6,637 nt of DNA from JAYZVT01 sp050248375 (GCA_050248375.1 JBFWSL010000207.1:1-6637); one strand, 5' to 3'; shown: positions 1 through 6,637, counted from the first letter of the stretch. Notes: generated from the sequence alone by a model not told the origin. Translations and numbers: made by a program.

Positions 1-276
1 GGGGAAGCCGGATACGGCCCGCCACAGTTCGTGCAGCATCGGGGGCATCAGCGGCCACGGCCTGCCCGTGACGGGATGGCGTTTCTGATAGCGATAGCCG
101 CCCTCGCGGTCGGAGACCCAGCCGAGCGGGCCGCAATTGGTCATACGCACCGAGAAGGGCCTGCCGCTGCGCGGCATCACCGGCGTGAACAGCGGCGCTG
201 CGTCGATGACGGCGCGCAATCCGGCAAGCAGCTCCCGCTGCGCCGGGGCGTCCAGAAAGCCCTGGAGATGGCGCAC
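1..276 (-). CDS. alkB: AlkB-like 2-oxoglutarate/Fe(II)-dependent dioxygenase, N-terminal part (cut by window edge)
   Basis: This is the N-terminal 92 codons of an AlkB-family protein, which oxidatively removes methyl lesions (1-methyladenine, 3-methylcytosine) from DNA or RNA using Fe(II), oxygen and 2-oxoglutarate. The frame is open to the window edge. The recognisable block is residues 36-53, with R-M-T-N-C-G-P-L-G-W at 44-53, followed by a G-G-Y-R-Y stretch at 59-63 and G-R-P-W-P at 71-75. E. coli AlkB has the same order (MTNCGHLGW, then KPWPAMP). The HxD...H iron ligands and the 2-oxoglutarate arginines lie outside the window, so catalytic competence cannot be judged. The start is taken as GTG at 276 because no in-frame ATG lies nearby upstream and the homologous region begins only about 25 residues later. 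The Shine-Dalgarno is weak. The gene starts 2 bp after the corA stop, which suggests translational coupling. The family call is firm; the exact start and substrate are not. Confidence 0.9.
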   Translation of the reverse strand, partial: MRHLQGFLDAPAQRELLAGLRAVIDAAPLFTPVMPRSGRPFSVRMTNCGPLGWVSDREGGYRYQKRHPVTGRPWPLMPPMLHELWRAVSGFP

Positions 277-278
277 GG

Positions 279-1415
279 TCAGTGCCCGTCGATGCGGCCG
301 CCGCCGATCCAGCCCTTGCGCCAGAAATAGACGAGCAGGCCGCCGGCGATGAGCAGCATCAGAAGCAGGGCGAAGGGATAGCCGAAATACCAGCGCAGTT
401 CCGGCATGTTCCAGGGCGAGACGCCGGCGTCGAAGTTCATGCCATAGAGGCTGGCGACGAAGCCGAGCGGAATGAAGATGGTGGCGATGATGGTCAGCAC
501 CTTCATGATCTCGTTGAGACGGGCGCTGACGGAGGAAATATAGACATCGACAAGACCGGACGCGATCTCGCGGTAGGTTTCCACGATGTCCATGAGCTGG
601 ACGGTGTGGTCGTAACAATCGCGCAGGAAAACGCGGGTCTGCGCCGTGAGCAGGGGGTTTTCGTCGCGGATGAGCGCGTTGATCATTTCCCGGTGCGGCC
701 AGATCGCCCGGCGCAGCAGCAGCAGCGCGCGCTTCAGGTCGTGCAACTCGCGAATGTTGTCGGGGTTCGGGCTTTCAACGACGACGTCCTCCAGACGCTC
801 CAGCTCCTCCCCATGACGCTCCAGCACCGGGAAATAGCTGTCGATCATGGCGTCGAGCAGCGCATAGCACAGATAATCGGGGCCCATGCTGCACACGCGG
901 CCGCGGGTTGAGCGTATGCGCTCGCGCACGGGGCCGAAGCAGTCGCCGTGGCGCTCCTGGAAGGTGAGCAGATAGTCCTTGCCGAGAAAGCAGGCGAACT
1001 GCTCGGTGTCGGTGCGGTCCTCGTCGTGGACCATGCGGGCGACGACGAAGACATGGTCGGCGAATTCCTCGGCCTTGGGACGCTGGTGGGTGTTGATGAC
1101 GTCCTCCAGCGCCAGCGCATGCAGGCCGAACAGCTTGCCCAGTTCGGCGACAAGCCCGGCGTCCGCAAGGCCGGAGACGTCAATCCACAGAACCGGCTGC
1201 TGGCCGCGCAGGCGGCCAAGCGCCTCGATGGTGGTGAACTCGTGCTCCGTGGCGCCTCCGGGGCCATAGGAAACCACCGTGACCACGGGCGGGGAAGCAT
1301 CGGCCTGCGGCGCCAGGGTGCCGGGCACCGCGCCTGGCGCGCTGATGCGCTCGATGCCGGAGAGGCTTTCGCGGCGGCTCCTGCGCGCTGTCCTTTTCCT
1401 GATAGCCTGGTCCAT
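279..1415 (-). CDS. corA: CorA-family magnesium/divalent cation channel
   Basis: A complete 378-residue protein of the CorA metal-ion transporter family, which forms homopentameric inner-membrane channels for Mg2+ (and Co2+/Ni2+). The large N-terminal cytoplasmic domain spans roughly residues 40-300, including the long charged helix region at 185-300 (E-E-L-E-R-L-E-D at 203-210). Transmembrane helix 1 is about 305-323. It is followed directly by the signature Y-G-M-N-F at 324-328, the pore-mouth selectivity motif, then M-P-E-L at 337-340. Transmembrane helix 2 is about 345-364, and the tail is short and basic (F-W-R-K-G-W). Length and layout are normal for the family. The first 40 residues are Arg-rich and poorly conserved in character, so a later start is possible, but ATG 1415 has GGAG at 1425-1428 with 9-nt spacing. 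A hairpin abuts that site upstream. alkB follows 2 bp after the stop. GMN is shared with the zinc transporter ZntB, so metal specificity is inferred; the MPEL segment favours CorA. Confidence 0.95.
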   Translation of the reverse strand: MDQAIRKRTARRSRRESLSGIERISAPGAVPGTLAPQADASPPVVTVVSYGPGGATEHEFTTIEALGRLRGQQPVLWIDVSGLADAGLVAELGKLFGLHALALEDVINTHQRPKAEEFADHVFVVARMVHDEDRTDTEQFACFLGKDYLLTFQERHGDCFGPVRERIRSTRGRVCSMGPDYLCYALLDAMIDSYFPVLERHGEELERLEDVVVESPNPDNIRELHDLKRALLLLRRAIWPHREMINALIRDENPLLTAQTRVFLRDCYDHTVQLMDIVETYREIASGLVDVYISSVSARLNEIMKVLTIIATIFIPLGFVASLYGMNFDAGVSPWNMPELRWYFGYPFALLLMLLIAGGLLVYFWRKGWIGGGRIDGH

Positions 1416-1428
1416 GCGTGCGGACTCC

Positions 1429-1478
1429 GGTTCCGTACCGGTGACCAGATTAGCGCGACCGCGGTACCGGACGGAACC
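1429..1478 (-). promoter_or_regulatory. Inverted repeat / hairpin next to the corA ribosome binding site
   Basis: GGTTCCGT at 1429-1436 is the exact reverse complement of ACGGAACC at 1471-1478. Inside it, CCGGT at 1438-1442 pairs with ACCGG at 1466-1470, with one bulged base at 1437. This gives about 13 bp of stem around a 23-nt loop. Read on the minus strand, the foot of the stem ends directly at the GGAG Shine-Dalgarno of corA (1425-1428). No T run follows, so it does not look like an intrinsic terminator for the upstream gene. It could be an RNA element in the corA leader or a DNA operator. A weak -10-like GCTAAT lies in the loop (1449-1454, minus strand). Function is inferred from position only. 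Confidence 0.4.
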
Positions 1479-1502
1479 TTGGCCGGAAAGGGCTCAAGGC
1501 GG

Positions 1503-2186
1503 TCAGCCGCCCAGACTGGCCATGGTCTCCTGCAGGCGTTCCGCCTTCTCGCGCTTGGCGGCGGGCATCAGGTATTCCTGGCCGGCGCGGCGGTTGATCT
1601 GATCGACCAGCTTGTCGTAGCTGGCGCGCTCCTCGAAATTGAGCTCCTTGATCTGGCGCGGCGGCGTCAACGCCCTGATCTGCTGCTGGACGTTGGCGAT
1701 ACGGGAGGCGAGCATCTTGCTGGTGTTGCCGCGGTTGAACTGGATGATGTAGTTCTCCTGGAGCTTGCGCAGGTTCTCCAGGCGCTTTTGCCTGGCGGGA
1801 TTCAGCTTCGGCTCCAGCAGGATATCCACCTGGCCGACGAGATCCTTCAGTGCCGGGTCCTTGTCGAGATCCACATAGGGCTTGCCGAGAATCTCATAGG
1901 CCTTGCGGTAGAGCTCCGTGCGGTCCTCGAGCTGGTCCGGGGTGAGACCGTTGGCGCCGGCGTTCGCGTCCAGACGGGAGATGCGTGTCTGCAGGTCCGC
2001 CAGGCGCCGGGCGTCGGCGGGCTGGATGTCCACCTTGTAGCCCTGCAGGCGGTCGATCTCGCGCTTCAGACCCTTGGCGATCACCTGGTTGGCGTCGACC
2101 GAGGTGGCGCCGTTGACGGCGAAGATGTCGGTGGCGCTGCGGGTGAGCTGGATATTGCCGAAGATGGAAGCGGCGCTGACGGCCAT
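1503..2186 (-). CDS. Unrecognised helix-rich protein of 227 residues without Cys, Trp or His
   Basis: I do not recognise this family. The start chosen is ATG 2186, with a strong AGGAG at 2193-2197 spaced 6 nt away; an in-frame ATG 13 codons upstream (2225) has no such site. The product has no signal peptide and no transmembrane segment. After an N-terminal stretch rich in small and hydrophobic residues (about 1-35), it is mostly charged and predicted helical. Heptad-like, coiled-coil-prone stretches lie around residues 36-75, 128-150 and 157-225. P-A-D-A-R-R-L-A-D-L-Q at 56-66 and P-A-R-Q-K-R-L-E-N-L at 130-139 are typical. It contains no cysteine, tryptophan or histidine, which argues against a metal- or thiol-based enzyme and fits a structural or adaptor role; that is inference. 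The base composition and codon use look like those of its neighbours, and the reading frame is intact. It lies upstream of corA on the same strand with an 87-bp gap that has no clear terminator, so co-transcription is possible. Confidence 0.85.
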   Translation of the reverse strand: MAVSAASIFGNIQLTRSATDIFAVNGATSVDANQVIAKGLKREIDRLQGYKVDIQPADARRLADLQTRISRLDANAGANGLTPDQLEDRTELYRKAYEILGKPYVDLDKDPALKDLVGQVDILLEPKLNPARQKRLENLRKLQENYIIQFNRGNTSKMLASRIANVQQQIRALTPPRQIKELNFEERASYDKLVDQINRRAGQEYLMPAAKREKAERLQETMASLGG

Positions 2187-2192
2187 GGGACG

Positions 2193-2197
2193 CTCCT
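2193..2197 (-). promoter_or_regulatory. Shine-Dalgarno deciding the start of the 227-residue protein
   Basis: AGGAG on the minus strand lies 6 nt before ATG 2186. It favours this start over the in-frame ATG at 2225, which would add 13 Ser/Arg-rich residues and read through the ribosome binding site. Confidence 0.8.
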
Positions 2198-2230
2198 GCG
2201 AAGACGAGCCGGATCGCGGCTCCATGACCT

Positions 2231-2253
2231 GTTAATAAATCGGCAACCTTAAC
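2231..2253. promoter_or_regulatory. AT-rich palindrome in the gap before the 227-residue gene
   Basis: GTTAA at 2231-2235 and TTAAC at 2249-2253 form an inverted repeat with 13 bases between them, in a short AT-rich patch that stands out from the GC-rich surroundings. It sits 45-67 bp upstream of the ATG at 2186 and just after the stop of the retropepsin-like gene. The placement suits a promoter or operator for the downstream minus-strand gene. The best -35/-10 pair I can draw (TTACCG, 17 bp, TTTATT on the minus strand) is weak. Confidence 0.3.
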
Positions 2254-2268
2254 AAGCGGTAAGCGGGC

Positions 2269-2763
2269 TCAGTCCCGTGCGCAGGCGCCGGAGGCCGTGA
2301 AGGTCCGGGCCGGATCGACGAGGACGTCGCCGCCCAGGAAGGCGCGGCCCACGCGCAGGGGATAGTCGCCGCCCGCGCCGTCGGCGAGGATGAACTCGGT
2401 CTCGGCGCGCTTGCCGGCCAGGCAAAGCCGGAGCCGCACCACCGGGTGCTCGGTGACGGGGCCGGGCGGCTCGCCGTCGCGGGCCATGCGCACCACCGGG
2501 CATTCCAGGGTGGTTTCGCGCCCGCCTCTCACCCCCACGGCGAACCGGACCCATTCGGAGCCAATGCGGTCGAACAGGACGATGTCGGCCGCGCCGAGAA
2601 TCGACGTGCCTATAGAGGTGTCCAGGCGCGCAGGCAGGGCAACGGGCGGATCGCCAAGCCATGCCGTCTCCACCCAGCCGGCCACGCGGGGGCCGGAGGA
2701 AGCCGCCGCGGGGACGAGCGCCAGGGCGAGAAGAAGGGCTGCGGAGCGGACGGATGGCGGCAT
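2269..2763 (-). CDS. Exported retropepsin-like protein of the RimB / 'ATP-dependent zinc protease' family (PF05618-like), DTS variant
   Basis: A 164-residue protein that resembles the single-domain, retropepsin-like family once annotated as putative ATP-dependent zinc proteases and including Pseudomonas RimB. Residues 1-22 form a signal peptide: Arg at 6, hydrophobic core A-L-L-L-A-L-A-L at 9-16, and a small-residue cleavage region near 19-22. The mature part follows the family layout: G-W-V-E at 29-32, then A-R-L-D-T-S at 45-50 with I-G-T-S-I-L at 51-56, W-V-R-F at 71-74, H-P-V-V-R-L-R-L at 106-113, E-F-I-L-A-D at 123-128, and D-Y-P-L-R-V-G-R-A-F-L at 133-143. The last is the hydrophobic-hydrophobic-G-R turn beneath the active site. 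The catalytic Asp (D48) is present, but the usual D-T-G-A reads D-T-S-I, so activity is uncertain. Three cysteines (88, 114, 161) could form a disulfide after export. The start at ATG 2763 is chosen because the signal peptide follows at once; no clear Shine-Dalgarno is visible. Family call fairly firm; substrate unknown. Confidence 0.85.
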   Translation of the reverse strand: MPPSVRSAALLLALALVPAAASSGPRVAGWVETAWLGDPPVALPARLDTSIGTSILGAADIVLFDRIGSEWVRFAVGVRGGRETTLECPVVRMARDGEPPGPVTEHPVVRLRLCLAGKRAETEFILADGAGGDYPLRVGRAFLGGDVLVDPARTFTASGACARD

Positions 2764-2924
2764 TGGCTGCGAACGGAGTTGGCGGCCGGATGACGGCCGC
2801 GGCTCCCCCCGAATCCGCCCGGATGAAGAGATTGCGGTGACTCGTGGGCGAAATTGCGACAGCGGCCACGGGGGCGCCGGCCCTGCACGCCCCTTTACCG
2901 GAAGGTCTTTGGCCAGCCGTGGCG

Positions 2925-2956
2925 CTTGCAGGCCCGAAAGCTGGCTCTTATATAAC
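2925..2956 (+). promoter_or_regulatory. dnaK promoter: overlapping heat-shock sigma32 (RpoH) and sigma70 elements
   Basis: CTTG at 2925-2928 is followed after 18 bases by CTTATATAAC at 2947-2956. This fits the known alphaproteobacterial RpoH consensus (CTTG, 17-18 bases, CYTATNTNNG) at all fixed positions except the last G. The same DNA reads as a sigma70 promoter: TTGCAG at 2926-2931, a 17-bp spacer, and TATATA at 2949-2954. Transcription should start near 2960-2964, leaving a leader of about 120 nt before ATG 3084. The two overlapping readings would give basal plus heat-induced expression. The match is seen directly; use by RpoH is inferred. Confidence 0.75.
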
Positions 2957-2961
2957 CGGGC

Positions 2962-3083
2962 GAACCTTAAGTTCACCGAATCCACAGGGGACCGGACCCG
3001 ACCTGCCCGACGGGGCCGAGCGGGAAGAGCCGGGTGCCGCATGAGGCCCGGGCGGTCTGCCGCAAGAGAAGGGTTTAGAGAAT
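2962..3083 (+). other. GC-rich 5' leader of dnaK with candidate stems
   Basis: The predicted leader can form several short GC stems, such as GCCC 3005-3008 with GGGC 3013-3016 and CCGGG 3030-3034 with CCCGG 3047-3051. The last 25 nt before the start, including GAAGGG at 3068-3073 and AGAGAA at 3077-3082, are purine-rich and look unstructured. The ribosome binding site is therefore probably accessible. No ROSE-type thermometer motif was recognised. Leader boundaries follow from the promoter call. Confidence 0.4.
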
Positions 3084-5003
<1,920 letters not shown>

Positions 5004-5027
5004 CGGCCCGGTTCCGACCGGAAATGC

Positions 5028-5090
5028 GGCCTCCGTCCGCGCTCACGGTCCTGGCGCATGGCCGGGCGCGGGCAGCGGCGGAGGCCTTTT
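5028..5090 (+). terminator. Intrinsic-terminator-like stem between dnaK and dnaJ
   Basis: GGCCTCCG at 5028-5035 is the reverse complement of CGGAGGCC at 5079-5086, and TTTT follows at 5087-5090. CCGC at 5037-5040 with GCGG at 5075-5078 lengthens the stem to 12 bp with one bulged base at 5036. The enclosed 34 nt (5041-5074) is GC-rich and can fold further. The T run is short, so partial termination is likely. This would raise DnaK over DnaJ, as is usual for this pair. The repeat is seen directly; the termination level is inferred. Confidence 0.6.
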
Positions 5091-5125
5091 CCGGTAGCCG
5101 GCGGGGACCCCAGAACAGCGGACGG

Positions 5126-5145
5126 CCTGCCGCGGTGGCGGCAGG
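5126..5145 (+). promoter_or_regulatory. Perfect hairpin just upstream of the dnaJ ribosome binding site
   Basis: CCTGCCGC at 5126-5133 pairs exactly with GCGGCAGG at 5138-5145 around a GGTG tetraloop. It ends 8 nt before the dnaJ Shine-Dalgarno and has no T run. It could shield the 5' end of a processed dnaJ message or tune its translation. Function is inferred from position only. Confidence 0.45.
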
Positions 5146-5153
5146 GAGCGCCT

Positions 5154-5158
5154 GAGGA
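5154..5158 (+). promoter_or_regulatory. Shine-Dalgarno of dnaJ
   Basis: GAGGA lies 6 nt before ATG 5165. It supports that start and shows that dnaJ is initiated independently of dnaK translation. Confidence 0.7.
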
Positions 5159-5164
5159 CGCCAG

Positions 5165-6304
5165 ATGGCGAAGCGCGACTATTATGAAACGCTGGGAATA
5201 GGACGCGGCGCCGACGATGCGGCGATCAAGAGCGCCTACCGCAAGCTCGCCAAGCAATATCACCCCGACCGCAATCCGGGCGACCTAGAGGCCGAGCAGC
5301 ACTTCAAGGAAGTGAACGCGGCTTACGAGACGCTCAAGGATCCGCAGAAGCGCGCGGCCTACGACCGCTTCGGCCACGCCGCCTTCGAGGGCGGCATGGG
5401 CGGGGCCGGCATGCACGGCTTCGGCGCGGATTTCTCCAGCTCCATGTCGGAGATATTCGACGACCTGTTCGGAGAGTTCATGGGCGGGCGGCGCGGACGC
5501 CCGCGCTCCTCGCGCGAGCGCGGGTCGGACCTGCGCTACAACATGGAGATCGAACTGGTCGAGGCCTTCACCGGCAAGACGGCGCAGATCCGCGTGCCGA
5601 CCAGCGTCACCTGCGAAACCTGCGAGGGCACCGGCGCCAAGCCCGGCACCACGGCCACCACCTGCCGTACCTGCGGCGGGATGGGAAAGGTCCGCGCGAG
5701 CCAGGGCTTCTTCACCATCGAACGCACCTGCCCGTCCTGCCAGGGGCGCGGCGAGACCATCGAGGACCCCTGCACCGCCTGCAACGGCGCCGGCCGGATC
5801 ACCAAGGAACGCACGCTGTCGGTGAACATTCCCGCGGGCGTGGAGGACGGCACGCGCATCCGGCTCGCGGGCGAGGGGGAGGCCGGCCTGCGGGGCGGAC
5901 CGCCGGGCGACCTCTACATCTTCCTCTCCATCAGACCGCACGAATTCTTCCAGCGCGACGGCGCCGACCTGTTCTGCCGGGTGCCCATCGCCATGACGAC
6001 GGCGGCGCTGGGCGGCCAGGTCGAGGTGCCGACGGTGGACGGCGGACGCAGCCGGGTAAAGGTGGTCGAGGGCACCGAGAGCGGCGCGCAGTTCCGCCTC
6101 AAGGGCAAGGGCATGCCGCATCTGCGCTCGAAATCCTCGGGCGATCTCTACATCGAGGTGGAGGTGGAAACGCCGAAGGACCTGACCCGCAAGCAGCGCG
6201 AACTGCTCGAGGAATTCGCCAAGGCGTCCTCGGAGGGCACCAGCCCGCGGTCGCACAGCTTCTTCGCCCGGGTGAAGGAATTCTTCAACGGGAGCGACGG
6301 GTGA
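5165..6304 (+). CDS. dnaJ: Co-chaperone DnaJ (type I Hsp40)
   Basis: A complete 379-residue type I J-protein that delivers unfolded substrates to DnaK and stimulates its ATPase. The J domain is residues 1-70, with the essential H-P-D at 33-35 and Q-K-R-A-A-Y-D at 61-67. A Gly/Phe-rich linker spans about 71-110. The zinc-binding domain has all four C-x-x-C-x-G-x-G repeats at 150-157, 167-174, 189-196 and 203-210, so both zinc centres are intact. The two C-terminal beta domains follow (G-D-L-Y-I-F at 248-253, G-D-L-Y-I-E at 326-331), then the dimerisation tail. The length matches the family (E. coli 376). ATG 5165 has GAGGA 6 nt upstream. The gene follows dnaK after a gap with a terminator-like stem and precedes pyrF by 22 bp. 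Read-through from the dnaK promoter is the likely main source of transcription, as no clear promoter is seen in 5091-5164. Confidence 0.99.
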   Translation: MAKRDYYETLGIGRGADDAAIKSAYRKLAKQYHPDRNPGDLEAEQHFKEVNAAYETLKDPQKRAAYDRFGHAAFEGGMGGAGMHGFGADFSSSMSEIFDDLFGEFMGGRRGRPRSSRERGSDLRYNMEIELVEAFTGKTAQIRVPTSVTCETCEGTGAKPGTTATTCRTCGGMGKVRASQGFFTIERTCPSCQGRGETIEDPCTACNGAGRITKERTLSVNIPAGVEDGTRIRLAGEGEAGLRGGPPGDLYIFLSIRPHEFFQRDGADLFCRVPIAMTTAALGGQVEVPTVDGGRSRVKVVEGTESGAQFRLKGKGMPHLRSKSSGDLYIEVEVETPKDLTRKQRELLEEFAKASSEGTSPRSHSFFARVKEFFNGSDG

Positions 6305-6314
6305 GCGGCGCGGC

Positions 6315-6320
6315 GGAGGG
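6315..6320 (+). promoter_or_regulatory. Shine-Dalgarno of pyrF
   Basis: GGAGGG lies 6 nt before ATG 6327 and only 3 nt before the in-frame GTG at 6324. Spacing therefore favours the ATG. Confidence 0.75.
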
Positions 6321-6326
6321 ATCGTG

Positions 6327-6637
6327 ATGCTGCCCAGGCCCTCGACACCCGCCGCGCGGCTGATCGTCGCCCTGGATGTGCCCACCGTGAAGCAGGCCCG
6401 CGAGCTGGCCTCGACCATCGGCCCGGCGGCGGGCGTTTTCAAGATCGGGCTGGAGCTGCTCTACGCGGGCGGCGCGGCGCTGGCGCAGGAGCTGGCGAAG
6501 GAGAACCACCACATCTTCGTGGACGCCAAACTGCTCGACATCCCCAATACCGTCGAGCGCGCCACGGCAAACATCTCCCATATCGGCGCCAGCTTCCTCA
6601 CGGTGCATGGCACCGACACGAAGACGCTGGAGGCCGC
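6327..6637 (+). CDS. pyrF: Orotidine 5'-phosphate decarboxylase, N-terminal part (cut by window edge)
   Basis: The first 103 codons of PyrF, the cytoplasmic enzyme that decarboxylates OMP to UMP, the last step of de novo pyrimidine synthesis. The frame is open to the right edge. The TIM-barrel start is clear: L-I-V-A-L-D-V-P at 12-19 with Asp17, then V-F-K-I-G-L at 37-42 with Lys39. The family signature is F-V-D-A-K-L-L-D-I-P-N-T-V at 64-76, in which Asp66, Lys68 and Asp71 form the catalytic Asp-Lys-Asp network. F-L-T-V-H-G follows near residue 92. The usual D-L-K-x-H/x-D-I-P-N-T reads D-A-K-L-L-D-I-P-N-T here, with all catalytic positions kept. The start ATG 6327 is 22 bp after the dnaJ stop with a good ribosome binding site, so co-transcription with dnaJ is likely. 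The phosphate-binding C-terminal half is outside the window. Confidence 0.95.
   Translation, partial: MLPRPSTPAARLIVALDVPTVKQARELASTIGPAAGVFKIGLELLYAGGAALAQELAKENHHIFVDAKLLDIPNTVERATANISHIGASFLTVHGTDTKTLEA

Larger units (their letters stand above)
2764..3083. other. Divergent intergenic region between the retropepsin-like gene and dnaK
   Basis: This 320-bp stretch separates the two divergent gene blocks and I see no convincing gene in it. The right part carries the dnaK promoter (2925-2956) and a leader of about 120 nt. The left part (2764-2924) should hold the promoter of the minus-strand retropepsin-like gene, but no convincing -35/-10 pair was found. Three GANTC sites occur at 2811-2815, 2839-2843 and 2978-2982; this is the CcrM methylation sequence in Alphaproteobacteria. 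ATTGCG occurs twice in direct orientation, at 2831-2836 and 2853-2858, 22 bp apart. No CIRCE (HrcA) inverted repeat is present. Confidence 0.7.

Noticed and set aside
948..2252. 434-codon plus-strand frame opposite corA and the unassigned gene
   Set aside because: It crosses two well-supported minus-strand genes and the gap between them, and the translated product looks like antisense of CorA.
2831..2858. Direct repeat ATTGCG with a 22-bp period
   Set aside because: Only six bases long and two copies; the spacing of two helical turns is suggestive but too weak to call a binding site.
2764..3042. 93-codon upstream extension of the retropepsin-like gene to an ATG at 3042
   Set aside because: It would bury the clear signal peptide inside the protein and run through the dnaK promoter; the extension is Arg/Pro-rich and looks non-coding.
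3041..3083. Upstream ATG in the dnaK leader, out of frame with dnaK
   Set aside because: No Shine-Dalgarno precedes it and its frame simply overlaps dnaK as a shadow, so a regulatory upstream ORF is not supported.
2764..3083. Possible CIRCE/HrcA operator ahead of dnaK
   Set aside because: The conserved 9-bp arms of the CIRCE inverted repeat are not present anywhere in this region.
5103..5111. GGGGACCCC palindrome before dnaJ
   Set aside because: Too short to form a useful hairpin (one-base centre) and expected by chance in DNA of this GC content.
5285..6442. 385-codon minus-strand frame opposite dnaJ and the pyrF start
   Set aside because: Ala/Gly/Arg-rich shadow of dnaJ codons without any domain.

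Overview
The window is GC-rich chromosomal DNA that reads as the core genome of an alphaproteobacterium. The lineage is inferred from three things: high GC and codon use throughout, an RpoH-type promoter of the alphaproteobacterial form (CTTG-N18-CTTATAT) ahead of dnaK, and a dnaK-dnaJ-pyrF gene order. A genus cannot be assigned. No mobile element, CRISPR array, tRNA or rRNA is visible.

Left half, all on the minus strand (read from high to low coordinates): a small exported protein of the RimB-like retropepsin family (2269-2763); an unrecognised, helix-rich 227-residue protein (1503-2186); a CorA-type magnesium/divalent-metal channel (279-1415); and, 2 bp after the corA stop, the first 92 codons of an AlkB-type 2-oxoglutarate/Fe(II) dioxygenase that runs off the left edge (1-276). 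The corA-alkB pair is almost certainly translated from one message. The two genes before them have gaps of about 80-90 bp and may have their own signals.

Right half, all on the plus strand: a complete dnaK (3084-5003), dnaJ (5165-6304) and the first 103 codons of pyrF (6327 to the right edge). DnaK and DnaJ are the Hsp70/Hsp40 chaperone pair. PyrF is the last enzyme of UMP synthesis and follows dnaJ by 22 bp, so it probably shares its transcript. The 161-bp dnaK-dnaJ gap holds an intrinsic-terminator-like stem with a T run and a second perfect hairpin just before the dnaJ ribosome binding site. This layout suits partial attenuation that would give more DnaK than DnaJ.

The two blocks diverge from the 320-bp region 2764-3083. 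It contains a strong overlapping sigma32/sigma70 promoter for dnaK, a GC-rich leader of about 120 nt and three GANTC sites. Most of the window is conventional. The points most worth a second look are the DTS (instead of DTG) active-site motif in the retropepsin-like protein, the unassigned protein that lacks Cys, Trp and His, and the RNA structures around corA and in the dnaK-dnaJ gap. I did not find a convincing undescribed multi-gene system.
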